Source: Berberis thunbergii (taxonomy: Eukaryota > Streptophyta > Magnoliopsida > Ranunculales > Berberidaceae). Taken from it: a stretch of DNA of 64,000 bases. The stretch lies in the NCBI GenBank assembly GCA_003290165.1, contig QNQO01000515.1, forward strand, positions 62,001 through 126,000, read 5' to 3'. The position numbers and the translations under genes are program-made. Shown here piece after piece: positions 22,242-33,220 of this stretch (the stretch's first letter is position 1; each line of letters starts with the position of its first letter). The notes beneath the pieces are model-generated. The model saw only the letters and a list, made by a program, of their open reading frames with translations, was not told where the DNA came from and made no database searches.

Positions 22242-22919
22242 TAGGGGTGGGCATCCCATCCCAAAATCTCGTTCCCGTCCCGACCCGATTTTTCCGGGTC
22301 TTAATGGGATTGAATAATTCCATCCCGATCCCGTCCCATCCCGATCTAGAATGGGATGGGATGGGATGGGATGGGATGGGATGGGATGGGATGGGATGGG
22401 ATGAAGATTTTCAATCCCGCCAATCCCGTCCCGAACTAATTTTTCAATATTTATTATTTATTTATTTTAGGATTGCAATATTTGGATGCCCATACAAATT
22501 CCCTGATGCATATAAGATTTTAGCATCTAAAATTCTCAATGTCGTTAGGCTATCAACTCATATTTGAAGACCAATTTGTTTAATTGTATTTAACTAGGGT
22601 ACATTCGATTTCATTGAAAAACTTTGGATACTCAATCTATAATACAATTTAATGGGTTCCTAGTATCATCTCATTTGCAAGAATAGATATGCATGAAAAT
22701 TAAACTCTGTGAGAGATTCCAATGACAGCTTCATGTGCTTATTATGGCATAGGTTACATTATGTTTAGTTGATTGCATTTTGGTTTATTATTTCATTTTC
22801 AGCATGGTTATGTGTGAACATGCAATTTTCTGAAGATTTATTTTAGTTAATGGAATTGCATGATCAATTTGAAACACGCTGATCTCGTCCTGTCCCGTCC
22901 CGTCTCGTACCCACCCCTA
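22242..22919. mobile_element. Non-autonomous hAT-type element (678 bp)
   Basis: Ends are TAGGGGTGGGCAT and GTACCCACCCCTA, inverted repeats of the hAT type. The flanking 8-bp target duplication GTCGAAAC is exact (22234-22241 and 22920-22927). No transposase. Subterminal regions are rich in GGGAT/ATCCC words on one side and CCCGTC on the other, typical transposase-binding repeats. Position 22353-22405 is a near-perfect GGGAT microsatellite. The apparent 117-codon ORF over it is an artefact of this repeat. Confidence 0.85.
22353..22405. repeat. (GGGAT)n microsatellite inside the hAT element
   Basis: About ten consecutive GGGAT pentamers, preceded by dispersed CCCATCCC words of the opposite strand. 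Confidence 0.9.
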
Positions 22920-23571
22920 GTCGAAACTAACTAGGCTCGTACCTTCCAAACCATCTACACCCGCACAGTAGGGGCTACAGGTCTAGGCTTTGATTAGAAG
23001 TTGTTGTTGCTAGTCGTCACCAGCTAGGCTTACCTGATCAGGTTCAACCACCGTGTTCCGCGAGGGGGGCAATAGTCCCTGGCGAGTCTTCATCACCAGG
23101 CGTGATAGCGCTTATTAGACTTTGACTTCCTAAACCATTGACATCTACACTGGGAGAACTAGGTGTCGAGGTGAACCGAAAGCCATCATCGTCAGCCAAA
23201 GCTAACTAAGTTTGTCCAACTAGGTGGGGGCTTTATCAACTGCGGGCGTGGGAGCCTATATTCGCGAGCGGAGTGCATTGTGCGGACAAGTTATGAAGAG
23301 ATAGGAGTACCTTGAATTAGCTTGTGATATGCAAGTGTGATCCGTGTGTCAAATATGACTAGGGTTTCTAATGCTCGTGTCAGGCATACGGTAGAATACT
23401 GTTTGAATAGTGGGTCGAGCCCATGGGCCCGTAGAGTGAGAACTAGGGTTTCTTGTACGAAATACGCTACGTGTACATCGTGGATCTTATGATAACACGC
23501 GTACGACCCAGATCGCAAAACGGTTGGGTATCGGTCACTCCCCCCCCCCCCATTAATGCTAAAACGCCCAT

Positions 23572-23937
23572 TTGGTGAACCATCATGTCTATATAATGGT
23601 GTTTTCTCATCGTGTTAGGCATTATCTTCTGCAGAACATATCTCCTGTAATGTTCTTACTTGAAGAAAATGTTTTGGGTTTTTCAAAGGCTGAAGGGAGA
23701 TGTCCATCGCTGGAGTCTTCGAATGTTCTGACATTTGCGACGATGAATCGCTGTTATGCATGGTCACCTGCTCTGGGTGAGCACCTAATTGGTTCGCTGA
23801 GGTCTCATAATTTATTTTCATATTTCAAAGAAGAAGTACAAACTCCCTCCCAAGGGATGAGTCTGTCGTTTATGCATTGGTGCCATGTCGTTGCTCTAGA
23901 GCACTTAATCTCAGAGATAATACCAGGCCAACTCTGA
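23572..23937. other. Conserved block of unknown role in Element III
   Basis: Related to 3094-3459 (Element II) and, inverted, to 57389-57670 (Element VIII). Always between protease and tandem repeats. On the element's sense strand it can be read as NQLGAHPEQV...MSEHSKTPAMD, and the Element VIII copy reads NQLDAHPNQV...MSEHSKTPTT. A short coding remnant is therefore possible. No family recognised. Confidence 0.45.
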
Positions 23938-24425
23938 AGCGGTCGCCTCCATCACTTCTCGATTAACCCCATTGTAAGAGAGAAGTTGATTCGGCCCAGA
24001 AGTGAATTTGCATGGCCCTCCCTGGATCGTTGATACTTTCAGCAAACTGCCCAGCTTCGCTGATGTCTCTGAGGTTACTGAAGAGTAAACCTTGTGTGGG
24101 AGTCAATTTCCATGCCAACAGAATGTCAGGGGATTGTACTCCCATCTGCATTGACCTCTCCGTTCTGTTGGGTTGAAAATCAGATTGCTCCTATACCGTT
24201 TGAACCTCCCCCGTTTCTGAAATGAGTCACATTTGTTGGGATCTCGTGCAAGTGAAGTGATGCATTCACAGTCACTATGTCTGGCGCTAGTTCAGATTGC
24301 GTTGTGGGATCTAGTTGGATTTGGGAACATTCTATTTGCTTCAGTATCGCAAAATTGCAGCCTCATGCCATGGGCTAGTCCCAACGTGTCGTTCCTTCAA
24401 AGTGGTTAGCAGTGTACTTGATGCA

Positions 24426-24830
24426 CTAGTGAAGGGTGGAGACTACTGTTTCCATCTGGTAGAGCCATGGTCTTCCCAAGATAAGGTTGTAGATAGACGG
24501 CGCATCTACTACCATGAAGTCCAAGAACAAGACCTTTCTCAGTTGTGGCTCTCCTGCCACCACTGTTAACCTTATCTTCCCGATCGGGAAGCATTTCTCT
24601 CCACTAAATCCAATCAGCGAGTAGTTTGAGGACTTCAGGTTCTCCTCCTTGAAGTCCTTACTGTGGAACGCACTGTAGAACAGGACGTTGAGTGAGCTTC
24701 CCATATCTACCAGAGCTCTCTTTACCTCCCACCTTGCAATGGATACCAATATGACAAGAGCGTCATTGTGCGGTGCTCGGACTCCTTCTAGGTCCTTGTC
24801 TGAAAAGGTTAAGGTGGGATGGGGTTTTGC
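24426..24830 (-). pseudogene. Element III retropepsin-like protease
   Basis: Minus strand: RWEVKRALVDMGSSLNVLF, then FSGEKCFPIGKIRLTV, and a YNLILGRPWLYQM block. The active-site triplet, Asp-Thr-Gly in Elements II and VIII, is Asp-Met-Gly here, a single-base change (ACG to ATG) expected to abolish activity. Gag lies upstream at 25029-26323. Downstream there is no RT, only a short stretch shared with Element II (23940-24300). Confidence 0.8.
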
Positions 24831-25028
24831 ACCATCGAGTAGTAAATGCTTTTTTCCTCATCTACAGGCTATGTTTGCATCACCAAAAGAGTTTGCTTGC
24901 AGAACTTGTTTGATCGATCTTTGTACGGTCCGACTTCGTAAAGGACATAGTTGATGCTCGGAGTCTCCTTATCGATTTCCTTGACTAACTCCCTCAGTCT
25001 CTGGGTCATTCTTGATGCCCCTACGAAT

Positions 25029-26323
25029 TCAGTACTCGATCTCATACCTTAGACTCTTGCAGTCATTGGTATCATGGCCACCCTCCTTGTGGTATGAGCA
25101 GTACTTGTTGTTTTCACGTTTAGGGTCTTCGTGTTGTTTTGGGGGCCACTTCAGATCTTCCCAATTTTTCATGGAATTTAAGACCTCCGATAGGCTAGAA
25201 TTGAGGGGGTAAGGGATCTGGATCCAACATAGTTGGATGTTTTCTCTGGCATGTCCCGGCTCGAGTCTGATCTGTTGTCATTGCGTTTTCACTTGCTCTT
25301 TTTTTCATCCTCTCGCCTCCTTCCTATCCTTTGGAGCGGAGGGCTTGTTTTTACCCTTTTCACAATTCTCAACTCTTCTAAGGTGATGTATCTATGGGCA
25401 CTCTTAAGGAGTTTCGTTATATCCAAAGGGGGTTCCAAGGTGAAACATTCATAAAGTTTTCCTTCCTTTAGGCCTGCAGTAAAAGCCGTCACGGCCGCGT
25501 CGGCGCTGCAACTGTAAATGAGTGCCAGCTCATCGTTGAAGCACGTGACATACTCTCTAAGTGTCTTATTGGATCTCTGTTTTCGATATAGTATGTAGTG
25601 TGGACCTTTCCAAAGACGTTGATTTTCGACAAAACGCGTCAAGAACTCCTTCACCAGGGTCTTGAATGAGTCGATCGACTTTGGCAGGAGGTTGTGGAAC
25701 CATGTTAGTGCAGACTTCTTTAGGCTGGTAGGGAAAGTTCAGCACATCACCGACTCGAATCCTTCTTTAAGTGTCATTACAAGCTGGTAATGGCATAGGT
25801 GGTCGAATGGGTCAGTGGTCCCGACATAGAAGTCAAACTTTGAAGGCGTGAACATTTTTAGAAGAGTCTCATTCATGATACGGTCCACTAACGGTGGAAC
25901 AGAGAGACGGTACAACACGTCTGGGTCGTGTGCCCCTTCTGCGGAGGGGGTTCTTAGGGTCGAACCTCTCTGCCCTGAGAGTCAGTTTTGCGTTAGCTAC
26001 CCCGCCTCCCCTAGTCAAATGAGAACTAGCAGAGGCTTGACTTTCTTGTGCTTGCTCTCTGTTGTCTTTCGGAGATGGAGGCATGTGTTGCTTCTGGTCT
26101 CCATTAGTGGGTGGAAGGTTTTGTTGTGCGAGAGCCTCCACTGCTTTGGCAATTTGTTGTATTTGAGACGACAACAAATCTTCGCCGTTGTCGTGGCTGG
26201 TGCAGTGGCGTGAATCTGTTGCCCATGCGTTGTCGGCACCGCTAAGAGTGGCAGTATAGCACTTGTCTAGGCATTTGACGTGTCCCCTTGTTCTCCATTG
26301 TTGCGTGATCTGGTGGTCACCAT
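25029..26323 (-). pseudogene. Element III gag
   Basis: Starts MVTTRSRNNGEQGD at ATG 26323, about 55 bases after the primer site. The gag core (25654-25289) reads LREYVTCFNDELALIYSCSA, then FTLEPPLDITKLLKSAHRYI. The terminal motif near 25090-25050 is CSYHKEGGHDTNDCKSLR, the Tat-lineage stand-in for a CCHC knuckle. The same start and core occur in Elements II, VI and VIII. Stops after codon 18 and several frame changes break it. Confidence 0.8.
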
Positions 26324-26375
26324 CTCTTTGTATCCCGAAGAAAGATGATGTTAGTGAAATATAAGGAACTTTGTC

Positions 26376-26398
26376 GTTCCCCACAGACGGCGCCAAAC
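26376..26398 (-). other. Primer binding site of Element III
   Basis: On the minus strand GTTTGGCGCCGTCTGTGGGG follows the LTR end directly. The TGGCGCCG core fits the tRNA-Asp-type primer site common in Tat and Athila elements. Confidence 0.75.
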
Positions 26399-27086
26399 TG
26401 GTGCAATCATTTTTTGCTCCTTGCTTTGACCTTGACCAGCAAACCTGTTGACCTACACAAGGAACACACATGAGCCACAGACCACCGTTGTGGTGGCCGA
26501 TGGCACTTTGATGCTAAAATCAGACAAGGATTTGAGGAAGGTGTAATATTGTAAACAGGGAATTTGTAGCGTACCTTAGCTTACCAACCTTACAACTTAT
26601 TTGTAGTGTTGGAGTTTTGGTTCGACCAAGCCATCGATGGCGGAGTTTAGGGAAGGAGATATTCGTGGAGATCTTTCTCTAATTAGGAGTCGTGTTGTAG
26701 AGGAAAGTTTTTTGGTTAGCCTTGTGCTTCTAAATACGCAGGAGATAGTGCTCGTTCCGAGAGTACTCTGTAGATAAAATTCTATATGTGGGGCATATAC
26801 TCTAAAATTTGCTTCCTAGTTGGAAGCAAAGAGCTGCTGTAATTGCCCGTCCAATGCTGATTCTCAAGATATTTGCCTTAGCAGGGCTTATGGGTATTGA
26901 GGATAGTTGTGAGACACATGGGCTTAGCAGGATGTAAGAATTTGAGTCCGTCTGGCGGACTGCATAGAGCGGGCTTAGAACCGCTTGGGCCGGATTAGTG
27001 CTAGGTTGATGCTAGGGCTCGCTATTCCTCAAAATCATCATGACATGTGTACAGCTTAGAGTTGGGAACGTTTTGGTGTATCATCA
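26399..27086 (-). repeat. Element III 5' LTR
   Basis: 688 bp, partner of 4757-5492. The TATA motif found in the other LTRs of this family (TATAAATAAG) reads ACAAATAAG here (26597-26606), so the promoter of this copy is probably weakened. Confidence 0.85.
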
Positions 27087-27330
27087 TCCACGAAACCTAA
27101 CCAGTGGGTAGTTAAAAGGCGTTAAATTCTCCTCCTTGAGGTCCATGATGCGGAATGCATTTAGAATAGGACGTTGAGGGAGCTTCCCGTGTCCACCAAG
27201 GCCCTCTGTACCTCCCGCCTTACAATAGAAACTGAAATGACAAGAGCGTCAATGTGCGGCGTGCAGACGCCTTTGAGGTCCTTATTTGTGAAAGCCAAGA
27301 TTGGGATTGGGTTTTATACTCATGAATAAT
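27087..27330 (-). pseudogene. Element II retropepsin-like protease, N-terminal half
   Basis: Minus strand reads EVQRALVDTGSSLNVLF with the catalytic Asp-Thr-Gly intact, then a stop codon (27144-27146) where Element III has Tyr. The domain continues at 4756 on the other side of Element III. Confidence 0.75.
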
Positions 27331-27549
27331 ACACACGTCTGTCCTCACTGGTGGGTTGTGTCCACATCTCAAAGAGTGTTCGATTTTGGGACTTGTTAGA
27401 CTGTTATTTTTCTTATCCGACTCCGTAAAGGACATATATAATGCCCGAAGCCTCATTCTCGATTTGTTTGACCGCCTCTCCCTGATCCGGTCTTTCCTTT
27501 TTTCTGAACTCGAGAACTCTTTCAGCTTGCCCTTTCGAATCCAATATTC

Positions 27550-28539
27550 AATCTTGAATCTTAGATCTTACATTTGTTGGTGTCATGGCCACCCTCCTTG
27601 TAGTATGAGCAATACTTGTTGTTGTCGCATTTGGAGAGGTCTCTACGGTGCTTGGGGGCCATTCTAGATCCTCCTGGTTTTTCATGGAATTAAGGACGTA
27701 TGACAAGCTAGAGTTGAGGGGTGTCATGGTTCAGAATCTGACATAGTTGGAAGATTTTTCTAGCCTGGCACGACTAGAGTCTGACCTGCCGTCGTTGCGC
27801 TTCCGTTTATTTTTATCTTTCTCTTCGTGCCTTTTCCCTCATTTCTGTTTCTAGAAATGGAGAGTTTTTTCTCTACTTCAGTTTCCTTCTTTGTTGTTTT
27901 CATTTCCTCTAAGGTGATGTACCTCTGGGCGTTTTTCAAGAGTTCTGCCATATCCAAGGTGAGGAAGTCATAACACTTTCCCTCTCTTAGACCCACGGTA
28001 AAAGCCATAACTGCGATATCATCGCTGCAGCCGTGAATGAGCATAAACTCGTCATTGGAACGTGTGACGTATTCCCTTAGCGTTTCATTTGACTTCAGCC
28101 TCAGGGAGAGTATATAGTGCGAGCCCTTCCTGATCTGCTGGATGTCAACAAAGTGTGTCAGGAATTATTTGGCCAGTGTCTTGAATGAATCGATTGACTT
28201 TGGCTGGAGGCTATGAAACCATGTTAGCGCTGAGTTCTTCAGGCTAGTAGGGAACGTAATGAACATCACCAATTTTGAACCTTCTTTGAGCACCATTATA
28301 TGCTAATAGTGACGCAAGTGATCGAATGGGTCACCAATCCCATCATAGAACTCAAGTTTTAGCGATCTACTTTATCTGTAATGATAGCAGATATATCCTA
28401 AGGTCCATCTCCGCTGGCGCAGGAGTGCGAGTCTACTCCCCTTGTGTTGTCGGTACCACATAAAGCAATGGTATAACGCTAGTCTGAGTGTTTGACGTGC
28501 CCCCTGGTCTCCATTGTTGCAGGATCTAGTGGTAACCAT
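27550..28539 (-). pseudogene. Element II gag
   Basis: Starts MVTTRSCNNGDQG at ATG 28539. The gag core at 28044-27760 reads GCSDDIAVMAFTVGLREGKC then LLKNAQRYITLEEM. The terminal motif near 27600 is CSYYKEGGHDTNKC, with Tyr where Element III has His. It carries multiple breaks and is co-linear with the Element III gag. Confidence 0.75.
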
Positions 28540-28593
28540 CTTCTTGAACTCTGAAGAGAGATGATGTTAGTGTTTTGCTAGAAACTCTGTCTT

Positions 28594-28614
28594 TCCCAAT
28601 GGGCGGCGCCAAGC
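28594..28614 (-). other. Primer binding site of Element II
   Basis: Minus strand GCTTGGCGCCGCCCATTGGG directly after the LTR; the TTGGCGCCG core is kept, the 3' half has drifted. Confidence 0.65.
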
Positions 28615-29291
28615 TAATGCAGTCGATTTTCTCTCCCTGCATAACCTTGACCCGCTGACCTACACAAGGAATGCACGCGAGCCATAGACCACCGTTGTGG
28701 TGGCCGATGGCACTCCGATGCTAAAGTCAGATAGGGATCTGAGGAAGGCTTAATGTTGTAAACAAAAAATTTGTCACATACCTTTGTTTACCAACCTCAT
28801 GTCTTATTTATAGTACTGGAGTCCTGGTTCGATCGGGCCATTGGTGGCTAGTTTAGGGAAATAGATCTTCTTGAAGATCCTTCTCTAATTAGGAGTTGTC
28901 CTGTGGAGGGAAGTTTCCCTGTTATACCTGTGCTCTTAGATACGCGGTAGATAGTTCCCAATAGGAGTGTTGTCTATAGATGGAAGTTTTCATGTACGAT
29001 GTATACTCTGGTATTTGCTTCCTAGTTGGAGACAAAGTGATGTTGTATTGCCCGTCCGAATCTGATCCCCGAGATACTTGCCTCAACAGGTCTTACTGGT
29101 ATTAGGGATGACTGTGAGACGTTTCGGCTTAGCAAGTCGTAGTAATTTGGGTCCAGCTGGCGGACTGCACTTTGCAGGCTTGATGTCATTTGGGTCAGAT
29201 CAGTGCTAGACTGACGCTTGGGCATGTTGTTCCTAGATATCGCCATGACACGTGTACGATGCAGAAGAGATGAAGTTTCGGTGTATCATCA
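28615..29291 (-). repeat. Element II 5' LTR
   Basis: 677 bp, same family as 4757-5492, 26399-27086 and 59702-60391, with a TATA motif TATAAATAAG at about 28803-28812 on the minus strand. It ends at TGTATCATCA; Element I sequence begins at 29292 with GTTGG, the expected target copy. Confidence 0.85.
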
Positions 29292-29299
29292 GTTGGAAA

Positions 29300-29765
29300 T
29301 GTGGTATTAGCTAAGAAAAAAAAAGTAAATAGAGAGTTTGTGTAGATTACACGGACCTCAACAAAGCATGTCCCAAAAACAATTATCCGCTACCTTGCAT
29401 TGATCAGTTAGTAGATTCTCCATCTGGTAACTAGTTGCTCACCTTCCTTGATGCCTATTCAGGTTATAATCAGATTATGATGTACGAACCTGACAAAGAC
29501 AAAAATTCAACATCAAAAGGGGACTTATTGTTACAAGGTAATGTCTTTTGGTTTAAAAAATGCTGGAGCGACTTATCAAAGGTTAATAAACAAAATCTTC
29601 AATCATTTAATTAGCAAAACCATGGAGGTCTACGTAGGCGATATGCTAATCAAGGGTATTCAACGGGCAGATCACATCAGAAATTTTGAGGAAACATTTG
29701 GACTTTTAAGGAAATATCGAATGAAGTTGAATCCAGATAAGTGCACTTTTGGAGTTTCGTCGTGA
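29300..29765 (+). pseudogene. Element I reverse transcriptase (partial)
   Basis: Reads NVVLAKKK, then CVDYTDLNKACPKNNYPLP and TFLDAYSGYNQI in mixed frames, then FGLKNAGATYQRLINKIF and YVGDMLIKG. The catalytic YVDD is YVGD, losing one Asp. The wording (TDLNKACPK, FGLKNAGATYQR) is that of Tat-lineage RTs. The 5' part is cut off by the Element II LTR. Confidence 0.85.
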
Positions 29766-30011
29766 AGGTTTTTAGGATACTTAGTTACCCAAATGGGAAT
29801 TGAAGCCTGTCCAAATTAAATCAAATCAAAGCCATCATTGACATGAAGTCACCATCAACTCCAAAAGAAATCCAAAGTCTCAAAGGTAGAACCTCAACTT
29901 TAAATTGATTCTTGAGTAAATCAATAGACAAATGTAAACCATTTTTTAAAGCGTGGAAAAAAATGACAAAGAGACAAATGGGATGAAGAGTGTGAAACTG
30001 CATTTAAAATT

Positions 30012-30374
30012 TTGAAAAGTTACTTATCTTATCCTTTTCTATTGTTGAAACCTCAGCCGGGAGAGGACATATACCTCTACTTGGCAATTTCAAATGTGGC
30101 AGTTAGCTCAGCTCTCATCAAAGAAGAGTTGGGGGCACAACTTCCCATAACTTACATATCTAAAGCTCTTCTCAATATCGAGACCAGGTACCCAAATATT
30201 AAAATGTTAATTTTGGCACTTTTGGTTTCAGCAAAGAAGTTAAGGCCTTACTTTCAAGCCCATCGAGTGATTATCATGACGGAATACCTTCTACGGTCAA
30301 TTTTCCACAGCCCGAATGTTTCTCAAATACTCATGAAATGGGCCATAGAGTTAAGCCGATTCGACTTGATCTAA
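30012..30374 (+). pseudogene. Element I first RNase H-like domain
   Basis: Reads LLLKPQPGEDIYLYLAISNV, then SALIKEELGAQLPITYISKA and a RYPNIKMLILALLVSAKKLR block. It corresponds to the gypsy RNase H that directly follows RT; the usual catalytic residues are poorly kept, as is common in Tat elements where a second RNase H takes over. Confidence 0.8.
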
Positions 30375-30544
30375 CGATTGAGGACAACTATAAATGCTCA
30401 AGCCTTAGCAAATTTCATAGCAAAATTCACACCCTCCTTAGCCGATAAGACAAAGTCAGTCTGCAGATCAGTATCACACCACTCAAAACAGAAGATTCCT
30501 CAGTTCATGCTGGAACAGGGGCAAGTAAGTCCAACGATATGTGA

Positions 30545-30976
30545 GAATTATATGTAAATGGGTCGTCAAATCACAAGGGTGTCGGAGCGAGACTTGTTTT
30601 ATTCACGCACAATGGAACCATGGTAGAACAAGCCATTACACTTGGTTTCAAAACCTCCAGTAATGAAGCAGAATATGAGGCCTTGCTTGCTGGTCTGTGC
30701 CTAGCAAATGAGTTGCCCGTTAAAAGGCTAGACGTCTATTCAGATGCTCAGCTTATAACCAGTCAAGCATCTGGTGAATACATTGCAAAACACCCAAAGA
30801 CGGTCCTCTACTTAGAAAGAGCCAAGAACTTTTGCAGGTTTTTCCAATTTCCACAATTAAGCAGGTCCCTAGAGCAAAAACTCTCATGCAGATGCATTAG
30901 CGAACTTGGTGTCAGCCTTAGGTTATCAATTCAAGCACTCCATCCCAGTAGAACACCTGAAAATGCCAAGTATTGA
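30545..30976 (+). pseudogene. Element I second (archaeal-type) RNase H
   Basis: Reads LYVNGSSNHKGVGARLVLF, then TSSNEAEYEALLAGLCLANE and LDVYSDAQLITSQASGEY. The first catalytic Asp (DGSS) is Asn; the Glu of NEAEYEAL and the Asp of SDAQL are kept. A second RNase H of this type is a hallmark of Tat-lineage gypsy elements. Confidence 0.85.
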
Positions 30977-31089
30977 AAAAGAAAAAGTCAAGATGATGAT
31001 GATCAATGCTAGTCCTACTTTGCAAGATCCCATTATTGATTTTCTATTAAATGGTAATTAGCCAGTAGATAAGGTACAGGCAGAAAAAA

Positions 31090-32260
31090 CTCCAATAGAA
31101 GGCTGCAAAATATTATGTGAAAAAAGAAAAACTATACCACAGATCATATTTGGGGCCAAATCTCACTTGTATTAGTTCTTCAACAGTACTTAAAGTTTTG
31201 AGTAACATGCATAAAGGATCTTGTGGAAATCGTTCTTGGAGCAAATCACTAGCACAAAAAGCTTTGAGTGCAAGTTATTATTGGTCAACCATGCATCAGG
31301 ATGCAAGATAATTCGAACAGAGATGTGACAAATGCCAACAGTTCAAACAAATTCCTACTCAGCCCGCAGAAGAATTGAATTTGCGGATCAATCCATAACC
31401 TTTCATGCAACGGGCAATTGACCTTGTATGGTCAATGCCAATGGTCCAGCGCAGAAAATATGATGATTGTGAAAACCTACTATTTCATAAAATGGATTGA
31501 AGTTGAAGCCTTCGTTTCTACCAAAGAAGCAGATGTAAAAAAATAATTTATTTGGCAAACATAATTTACAGATTTTGGTATTTCTCATTCCATTGTGACC
31601 AATAATGGTATTCAATTTGTGAGAATGGAAATTACACTCTTATTTGATAAGCGCGACATCAAGCGACATAATTCAACTCCTAGGTATCCACATGGAAATG
31701 GTCAAGCTGAAGCACCCAACAAAACTATTCTGGATTGCATAAAAAAAATTAGATAAAGCCTAAGGCAAATGAATTGAGGGGCTACTTGGAGTACTATGGG
31801 CTTATCGCACAACCAAAAGGAGACCTACTGGAGAAATGCCATTTTCCTTGGTCTTCGAAACCGAAGCTATCATCTCACTCAACATAGTAGTCCCCTCATT
31901 GCAAACGAAAGTATCCAACTTAGCATCAAATGCCAATGAAATGGTGACTAACTTGGATTTGGTATAAGAGAGCCAAGAAAAAAATCATCACAAGAGTTGC
32001 CACTTATCATCAACAACTTATGTCTTATTACAATAAACGGGTCAAAATCAGACAATTCCAACCTGGGGATTTAGTCTTAAGAAAGGCCTTTATCACCAGG
32101 AAAGTAGAAGGGTCAAAAAGAAGTTAGATACTAATTGCGAAGGATCGTATGTAATGAGTAGAGTTGGCGGTCGGGGAAGCTATACGTTGGACACTCTTGA
32201 AAGCAAAGAAATCCCTAGACAATGGAACGCCAACAACCTCAAGAAGTACTATGTGTAACT
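31090..32260 (+). pseudogene. Element I integrase
   Basis: Zinc-binding region ASYYWSTMHQDAR with CDKCQQFKQIP (31264-31350), core fragments including YPHGNGQAEAPNKTI near 31690, and WAYRTTKRRPTGEMPFSLVF (31795-31855). The C-terminal part includes ANNLKKYYV, the typical end of Tat integrases, at about 32230-32258. Many stops. Confidence 0.8.
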
Positions 32261-33155
32261 CGTCCAGTAAACACCTCATCTTTAGTAGAAGACTCTACAA
32301 GCAGATCATTTTGTCGCAACAAACTACTTATCAAGTAAATTATAATATTTTAGCTTTTAGAAAATAAATTCCAATGTACATACTAGAAGGACTTGATTAT
32401 ATTTACCATTTTCGGTAAAGGAACGTACCTATTGGATATGTGTAAGCGCTATATTTTTCGTTCTTCTGTCAAGGAATGTGAAAGTCCTATAATGGTTGTA
32501 TTTGTCATTTTTCAAATAAAAAAACATATCTCTCTGCAGCAGTTGAGAGTGTGTACAATACAACCCAAGACTGAGTTCTCACCCACGATTCTACCCAAAT
32601 CCCCCATTTGGCAGAAGAGATAATAATAGATCATGGCTTAAGTTTAAAGTCCTTTCTTGTGCAGCAATGTATGGAACAACTATTCTTTCGTACAAGCAGA
32701 AAGTAGGACAACTCTCCTTATAAGGAAAAAATAGTATACCTCTCCTCAACAGGTGAAAGGTAAACCCTCCTTAGCAGGTGCATGGGATCAACCCCTCCTT
32801 AGTAGGTGAAGGATAAAATACCACTCCTTAGTAGATGAAATGATGCATCTCCTCCTCAACTGAAGGACACCCTTTTTTTAATAAGGGAAAATGCACATCC
32901 ATGCATATATCATAAATTTTTGGGAATGTATTTTGTTAAGTTTATTACTTATGTAATGTTTTTGGTATAGAATATGACAGTTGAACATACTAAAAAAAGG
33001 AAAATTAAAAGCAAAATAAAGCTTGGATCCATAACAACCAAAGTCGGTTAGCGGACCACAATTCAAATACATGAATAAACAAAACAAACTTGGTACTAAA
33101 AATAAAGGCACTGTCTGACAAAAAACAAATTTGAGAAATAAAAACATTTTAAGGA
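32261..33155. other. Element I 3' non-coding region with short tandem repeats
   Basis: Between the pol stop and the antisense ORF. Contains an array of about five units of roughly 35 bp at 32708-32868 built on CTCCTTAGCAGGTGAAGG. AT-rich elsewhere. No genes seen. Confidence 0.65.
32708..32868. repeat. Short tandem repeats, Element I
   Basis: About five degenerate copies of CTCCTTAGCAGGTGAAGGAT; a common 3'-region motif of Tat elements. Confidence 0.75.
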
Positions 33156-33220
33156 CTACATGTTCTTAGAAAGAGCTGAAGGGCCAAGGTCATTAGCATC
33201 GGTAATATTTCTTTGCTCAC
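33156..33220 (-). pseudogene. Antisense ORF of Element I, last codons
   Basis: Minus strand reads DANDLGPSALSKNM then stop at 33156-33158. Joins across Element VI to LASLAEVVGSSTHGE at 40417-40460, in frame allowing for the duplicated CTCAC. Confidence 0.6.

Larger units (their letters stand above)
21640..23250. repeat. Tandem repeat array in Element III, interrupted by a hAT element
   Basis: Units carry the same landmarks as the Element II array: GACTAGGCTCCCACCTT followed by ACCATCTACACC, and an ATGGTCTGTAGAA-type landmark near 21780, 21925, 22050 and 22185, a spacing of about 125-145 bp. The array is split by the hAT element at 22242-22919 and resumes at 22928 with longer units ending in CGGGCGTGGGAGCC near 23250. 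Confidence 0.75.
4757..27086 (-). mobile_element. Element III: Tat-lineage gypsy, non-autonomous, carrying a nested chromovirus
   Basis: Minus-strand element with 5' LTR at 26399-27086, Asp-type primer site, gag, protease, tandem repeats, antisense ORF, purine tract and 3' LTR at 4757-5492. Target-site copies are TCTAC (4752-4756) and TCCAC (27087-27091), one mismatch apart. Removing Element IV and its duplicated target (6642-19664) leaves about 9.3 kb. There is no reverse transcriptase, RNase H or integrase between protease and repeats, so it must have moved in trans. LTRs match those of Element IX, which retains an integrase end. It lies inside the protease gene of Element II. Confidence 0.8.
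29292..33220 (+). mobile_element. Element I: Tat-lineage gypsy, pol half and 3' region
   Basis: The oldest layer of the nest. The pol sequence begins mid-RT right at the Element II LTR, so the gag-protease half must lie beyond the left edge, across Element II. RT, two RNase H domains and integrase (29300-32260) are followed by short tandem repeats (32708-32868) and the end of an antisense ORF (stop 33156). Element VI interrupts that ORF at 33221; it resumes at 40417. No 3' LTR is seen before the MUN gene, so the element is truncated near 40920. Confidence 0.8.

Noticed and set aside
22214..22567. 117-codon ORF with repeated Asp-Gly-Met-Gly-Trp
   Set aside because: It is the GGGAT microsatellite of a hAT element read in frame; no start context and no homologous coding signal.
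29292..32260. Endogenous pararetrovirus instead of a retrotransposon
   Set aside because: An integrase with zinc-binding and C-terminal domains and a second RNase H follow the RT; pararetroviruses lack integrase.
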